A stretch of 64,000 nt of DNA, from NCBI RefSeq assembly GCF_018294505.1, contig NC_057804.1, forward strand, positions 249,225,099 to 249,289,098. Direction: 5' to 3'. Every line of letters starts with the position of its first letter. Position 1 is the stretch's first letter. The position numbers were made by a program, and so were the translations under genes. The notes below the pieces were generated by a model, which worked only from the letters and a program-made list of their open reading frames with translations, was not told the DNA's origin and did not search any database. Source of the DNA: Triticum aestivum. Lineage: Eukaryota > Streptophyta > Magnoliopsida > Poales > Poaceae. This document shows, in pieces, positions 59,301-64,000 of this stretch.

Positions 59301-61377
59301 TTGTAGCAGCAGGTTTACATAGCATCACGAAATAACAGATTCAGCCTAGCAAAACAGCAACAAGTACACTACTTCACGAACTCGATTCACTCACCACAAG
59401 TCATTGCATGACACGATAAGCATAGCATCAGCAAGAAGACATGTTTATGAAGCTAACCAAGGCAAGAAAAAGTTCATAGCATGCAAGGATCAACTACAAC
59501 AACCTTGGCAAAATTGAATAACATGTAAACAATCTGCCAGGAAACATTTTGTATCAAAAGTAGAGCAAGTAAATGACATGCTAGACTACTCCATAATTGC
59601 AACCAGGGGCATGAATGTCTAGAGAAAACCCATATGTTCAAAACATCCTTACTAAAGTATCTCAAAATATGCATGGATCTCTCTGTAGCATCATGTTTAC
59701 ATGGCATCAAAATAACAGCAGAACAGGGACTAAAATCAGCAACAACACGAAGCCTAGTTTGCATGCTTGTGATACTCACCACATTGATCACAAAAATACA
59801 TGGTAAGCACATCTTTAAATAAGACATGGCATAGTTCAAAACACATGTAGACATCAACCTCATAGGATGCACACATCAATCATAGCAAAAATGACAAATG
59901 AGCATGTTCTGTTAATAGACAGCAAACAACATCATATAGCACTCTTGCAAAAATGATTCAGGCATCAAGATAAACTCAAATGAACGTGGTGCAATGGAAT
60001 GAAATGAAGTACTCGTTGAGACGGACAATTTGACATATTACACGCACGAAATAGAGCAGTATGCAACAAGTTATGATGCATTGAACATGGCATGATAATA
60101 TCAAAATATTTCGGGACAGTCAAATCGGGGGGTCAACCTTGTGGTCCGGATCTGGATCTGGACAGGGCGGGGCCGGGCTCGCCGGAGATGGGGCCACGAA
60201 GGCGGCCGGAGGGGTCCTGGACGGCGGGGCCGGGCGGATCCGGCGACCGGGCGCGGGAGGCGGCGCGGCGCCAGNNNNNNNNNNNNNNNNNNNNNNNNNN
60301 NNNNNNNNNNNNNNNNNNNNNNNNNNNNNNNNNNNNNNNNNNNNNNNNNNNNNNNNNNNNNNNNNNNNNNNNNNNNNNNNNNNNNNNNNNNNNNNNNNNN
60401 NNNNNNNNNNNNNNNNNNNNNNNNNNNNNNNNNNNNNNNNNNNNNNNNNNNNNNNNNNNNNNNNNNNNNNNNNNNNNNNNNNNNNNNNNNNNNNNNNNNN
60501 NNNNNNNNNNNNNNNNNNNNNNNNNNNNNNNNNNNNNNNNNNNNNNNNNNNNNNNNNNNNNNNNNNNNNNNNNNNNNNNNNNNNNNNNNNNNNNNNNNNN
60601 NNNNNNNNNNNNNNNNNNNNNNNNNNNNNNNNNNNNNNNNNNNNNNNNNNNNNNNNNNNNNNNNNNNNNNNNNNNNNNNNNNNNNNNNNNNNATCCGGGT
60701 CCCGCGGGCCGCGCGGTGGAGACGGCGGTGGGGGCGAATCCGAAGGCGACACGTGGCGGCGGCGAGGGGGCTGGACATGTCCGGCGGCAGAGCGGACATG
60801 TCCGGTGCGGCGAGGGCAGAGATTGCTAGGGTTAGGGTGGATTTGATCCGCGAATTTCGGGGGGAGGGGCAAATATATAGATTCTGGGAGCTAGGAGAGT
60901 CCAAATGAGGAGCGGTTTTCGGCCACATGATCGTGATCGAACGACTGAGAGCATGGAGGGGAGTTTGCTGGGTTTTGGGCCAGTTAGGAGGGGTGTTGGG
61001 CTGCAAGACAACAGAGGCCTTTACGGTTACCCGGTTAACCGTTGGAGTATCAAACGACCTCCAAATGGCACAAAACTTGACAGGCGGTCTACCGGTGGTG
61101 TACCAAGGCCGCTTGGCAAACCTCGGGCCATTCCGAGAACGTTTAACACCCGCACATGAAAACAAGGCCTGAGAGGGGCGACGGGGCACGCGCGAGAGGT
61201 CTGGACTCCGAACAGACAGCGGAGAGAACCGGGAGAACCCGAACGGATGCAAGTTTTGAAAAACATGCGGATGATATGCAGATGATGACATGGAAAAATG
61301 CAACACGCAAGCAAATGACATGGAAACAAGGACAAATAACTGGCAGACGCCTGGCGCATCGAATCCGGGGCGTTACA
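56341..61377 (-). repeat. 5' LTR of the LARD element
   Basis: Near-copy of the left LTR; about 10 differences in the first 300 bases by eye. The inner end reads TTTCACGCC instead of TGTCACGCC, a mutated terminal CA on the minus strand. TATA (CTATATATTT on the minus strand) at 60,871-60,880. 418 N at 60,275-60,692. Confidence 0.9.
60275..60692. other. Assembly gap in LARD 5' LTR
   Basis: 418 N at nearly the same LTR position as the gap in the other copy. Confidence 0.95.
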
Positions 61378-61596
61378 CTCTGCCTCCTTTAGAATCTTCT
61401 CTCTTTACAGGACTGTGGTGTACTCAACATCTAGCCCAGCGACCCACTCATCCTTTGAACTGTTGAACATGCATAGGAAGCGAGTAAGTCATGGTTTCAC
61501 CATCGTGGATCCATGTGTGTAGATGACGATGAACTCATCGTCGGTGTTGGCTCTAACTTGGTAGTCAGCGGCGACCATGGAGATTTGGGAGGCCAT

Positions 61597-63015
61597 GGAT
61601 TTTGGAGGAGGGATAAGAGAAGTTGAACTGGTGTAATGTGAAAGGACGGGACAACTGGGAATGAACTGTCGTAAGGTATGGTACTAGTAGAATACGGGGA
61701 CGAGTAGGGCATGCGAATAGCGTAGGGTTGTTGGCTTGCCCGGTGGATAAATGGCTGCAAGCCCCCAAAGAGTTCTCGAGTACTATGTGGGACCCACTAG
61801 ATGTTATGTCTACTAGACCCATATTGTAGGCCGGACGGTATAGCTTCTGCCTGTTCGCACGCCATGCCGGCACGTGGATTTAACTTCACTTAATTCCGTC
61901 AACCATCGCGCCACCCACGACCTTTGCCTCCCTCGTGCGGACGCGCCCTTTGAGACTTCGACCGGCTATAAATGAGCAATTTTTTGCCTACTCCACATGC
62001 ATGATAATCCCTCTCGTCCTTTTTACTATTGTCAACCGTTAGCAAAGTGTTTGACCAAATTTATACTAAAAATACCAATATCTACAATATTGATTATAAT
62101 GAGTATAAAAATATTGATTTGACATTATGAATGCTGATACATTTTTCTATATGTTTGGTCAAAGTAGAGGTACATTGACTTCAGACAAAACTTAAATTCA
62201 CAATGCAGACTAATTCCTCCATCTAGGTGCGTGCCATGTCCTATCTAGTCATCACAACAAGGTTATCTATTAGAGTACAACTACCTCCCTTCTAGTTTAA
62301 AGGGCTCGATTCAAAAATTTCACCTACTCTTACCAAGATAGAGGCGGTGGAATAGTTTTTGTATTCTGCAAAAGTACTCAACTAATGATGTCGTTCTTCA
62401 CAAAAAATTGTGTTTGCCAATGCATTATCGCATTGCATGCATGCATGAACACTAGTTACTCTAACCCCCCTCTCTTCTTTAAATCTTTGCCATATCAGCA
62501 TGTTTGGTATTCCCGTGTGCATGATACCAGCTAAGATACCACCATTATGGCGAGCCTTAATCATCGCATGCAATAATTTAGTGCACCTTGAAATATGAAC
62601 ATGTGTGGGCCGTGTATGTTTTTAATGACTTGAGACTATACCTAGCCCGACATGCAAGATGACTTATTATGAACCGTTCCCCATACCTGCAGGAAGCCCA
62701 TTCATCTCCAAATCTTTTCCTCTCCATGTGTGAAAACAATATGCCTGCTAGACTCTCCTTCTCCCTCCGGCGGTCCGACCACTCCACCCCGTGTGGAAAA
62801 AATCTACATGGATGGCTCTCCTCCCCCCGCGCTCGTCCCTTTCGTTGCGACCAGCAATATTTCCACCCCTTCCCTCCCTTGTAATTTACTCCAACAAATA
62901 TGCCCACGTAGCTGTTACTTTAGTCACGCAACATATCTTACGGGACGCTGCTTCAGTTACTTAATTGCAGGTGCATTGGGTCACTAACATAAGGGCCAAA
63001 CAGGGGTCTTGCCCA
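61597..63015. other. Upstream flank of the exonuclease pseudogene
   Basis: Low-copy-looking DNA with no gene seen. A plus-strand TATA-like GGCTATAAATGAGC is at about 61,965-61,978 but no ORF follows. MITE-like DNA is at 62,006-62,226 and a second MITE-like start (ACCTCCCTTCTAGTTTAAAG) at about 62,281. Confidence 0.5.
62006..62226. mobile_element. Probable decayed Stowaway-like MITE
   Basis: Starts AATCCCTCTCGTCCTTTTTA and has a matching inverted pair inside: TTTGACCAAATTTATAC on the left against CTATATGTTTGGTCAAAG on the right, typical of one grass MITE group. The outer ends are too diverged to define TIRs exactly, so borders are approximate. Confidence 0.45.
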
Positions 63016-64000
63016 TGATACGTCTCCAACGTATCTATAATTTTTGATTGTTCCATGCTATTATATTACCCGTTTTGGATGTTTATGGGCTTTACTTTAC
63101 ACTTTTATATCATTTTTGGGACTAGCCTACTAACTGGAGGCCCAGCCCGAATTGCTGTTTTTTTTGCGTATTTCAGTGTTTTGAAGAAAAGGAATATCAA
63201 ACGGAGTCCAAACAGAATGAAACCTTGGGGAGCGATCTTTTTGGAAGAAACGCAATCCAGGAGACTTGGAGTGGACGTCAAGAAGCAGCCGAGGCGACCA
63301 CGAGGGTGACTGGTGTGCCCTAGGGGGGCGGGCGTGCCCCCCACCCTCGTGGGTCCCTCGTGGCTCCCCTGACCGACTTCTTTCACCCATATATACTTGC
63401 ATACCCTGAAAACTCCGAGGAGCACCACGAAAACCTATTTCCACTGCTGCAACCTTCTGTACCCATGAGAACCCATCTTAGAGCCTTTTCCGGTGCTCCA
63501 CCGGAGGGGGAATCGATCATGGAGGGCTTCTACATCATCGTCAAGGCCTCTCCGATGAGTTGTGAGTAGTTTACCACAGACCTTCGGGTCCATAGTTATT
63601 TAACTAGGTGGCTTCTTCTCTCTCTTTGAATCTCAATACAATGTTCTCCTCGATCTTCTTGGAGACCTATTCGATGTAACTCTTTTTGCGGTGTGTTTGT
63701 CGAGATCCGATGAATTGTGGGTTTATGATCAAGTTTATCTATGAGAAATATTTGAATCTCCTCTGAATTCTTTTATGTATGATTGGTTATCTTTGCACGT
63801 CTCTTCGAATTATCAGTTTGGTTTGGCCTACTAGATTGATCTTTCTTGCAATGGGAGAAGTGCTTAGCTTTGGGTTCAATCTTGCGATGTCCTTTCCCGG
63901 TGACAGCAGGGGAAGCAAGGCACGTATTGTATTGTTGCCATCGAGGATAAAAAGATGGGGTTTATATCATATTGCTTGAGTTTATCCCTCTACATCATGT
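63016..64000 (+). repeat. 5' part of an Athila-type LTR (Sabrina-like)
   Basis: Begins TGATACGTCTCCAACGTATC, the start I associate with the Triticeae Athila-lineage LTR Sabrina, and runs past the window end. A TATA box CATATATACT at about 63,389-63,398 precedes a CT-rich leader. Frames in it are short and not retroelement proteins. The 5-bp left flank is GCCCA (63,011-63,015). Confidence 0.75.

Larger units (their letters stand above)
48772..61377 (-). mobile_element. LARD-type LTR retrotransposon with about 5-kb LTRs
   Basis: A complete 12.6-kb element with LTRs at 48,772-53,894 and 56,341-61,377 and an interior of only 2.4 kb. A perfect 5-bp target duplication CTCTG flanks it (48,767-48,771 and 61,378-61,382). 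The tRNA-Met-type primer site TGGTATCAGAGCC on the minus strand (56,325-56,337) abuts the right LTR; the polypurine side is at 53,895. No gag, protease, RT or integrase is seen in either part. Size and layout match large retrotransposon derivatives such as Sukkula of barley (recalled). It must move with proteins made elsewhere. Confidence 0.9.
45525..61596 (-). pseudogene. Werner-type 3'-5' exonuclease-like pseudogene, split by two insertions
   Basis: The start is ATG at 61,594-61,596 (MASQISMVAADYQVRANTDD). The exonuclease I motif is WVAGLDVEYTTV near 61,430, where D and E are the metal-binding residues of DEDD nucleases. The LARD at 48,772-61,377 interrupts after ILKEAE. A 62-bp piece (48,710-48,771) reads KKHAMIQVCVHNMCLVYH. 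A solo LTR (45,977-48,709) interrupts again. The rest runs from ICHADVECQDFTNFLKDERV through VKFVTVDFRNDRDALGRIGL to HIMYAAMDASLCLNIYKG and the acidic end DEVEDVDSDSE, stop TAA at 45,525-45,527. It matches a grass family of short exonuclease-domain proteins. There are stops after STMVKP and after EYTTVL near 61,500 and 61,425, a stop after MIDPSYA (45,750) and one after KGWMKK. A decayed copy, even without the insertions. Confidence 0.82.

Noticed and set aside
60101..61321. 406-codon minus-strand frame, similar to the one in the other LTR
   Set aside because: Its similarity to the 52,520-53,827 frame is due to LTR identity, and the gap supplies the length; no domain.
61960..61980. TATA-like box as promoter of a plus-strand gene
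   Set aside because: No ORF or transcript-like structure follows; the exonuclease pseudogene runs the other way.

Overview
The window looks like intergenic DNA of a large-genome grass, most probably a Triticeae species (wheat, Aegilops or barley type). The evidence is a dense stack of nested LTR retrotransposons, a CACTA transposon, Stowaway-type MITEs and one decayed low-copy gene. I see no bacterial operon, rRNA, tRNA or CRISPR array, and no intact host gene. Family names (Tat, SIRE, Athila/Sabrina-like, Jorge-like CACTA, Sukkula-like LARD) are recalled by similarity and are not the result of a search.

Left third (1-27,325). A truncated LTR (1-1,281) sits in the 3' part of a Tat-lineage gypsy element on the minus strand (element A, 1,282-10,979). 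A keeps a 517-bp 5' LTR, gag, protease, RT, two RNase H domains and integrase, all broken by stops and frameshifts, plus a spliced antisense coiled-coil ORF and a 74-bp tandem array. A lies inside the 3' end of a plus-strand Tat element (C; 3' LTR 12,052-12,927). After 324 bp of older repeat comes another plus-strand Tat element (B; 5' LTR 13,252-14,316). B's gag is cut by a full-length copia element on the minus strand (D, 16,099-26,497), and D carries a hAT-like MITE (19,682-20,329) with a perfect 8-bp target duplication. B is cut again by one end of a CACTA element at 27,326.

Middle (27,326-45,500). CACTA subterminal repeats are interrupted by an internally deleted Tat element on the minus strand (E, 29,148-36,337, target duplication GACTG) that holds an antisense ORF with a possible B3-like segment. 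CACTA sequence continues with a three-exon remnant of a CACTA-encoded protein. A Stowaway MITE, microsatellite-rich DNA and an inverted-repeat unit follow. The second CACTA end was not found.

Right third (45,525-64,000). A minus-strand pseudogene for a Werner-type (DEDD) 3'-5' exonuclease-like protein spans 16 kb because two elements split it: a 2.7-kb solo LTR (target duplication GTGGT) and a 12.6-kb LARD-type element with LTRs of about 5 kb and no coding capacity (target duplication CTCTG). Removing both with one copy of each duplication rejoins the exonuclease reading frame. Past the gene are MITE-like DNA and the start of an Athila-type LTR (63,016 to the window end).

The parts do not form a pathway. 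The window is a layered record of insertions: old repeat, then B and C, then A, D and the CACTA, then E and the MITEs; independently, the exonuclease gene was hit by the solo-LTR parent and by the LARD. Four runs of N (2,975-3,228; 37,041-37,265; 52,782-53,185; 60,275-60,692) are assembly gaps.
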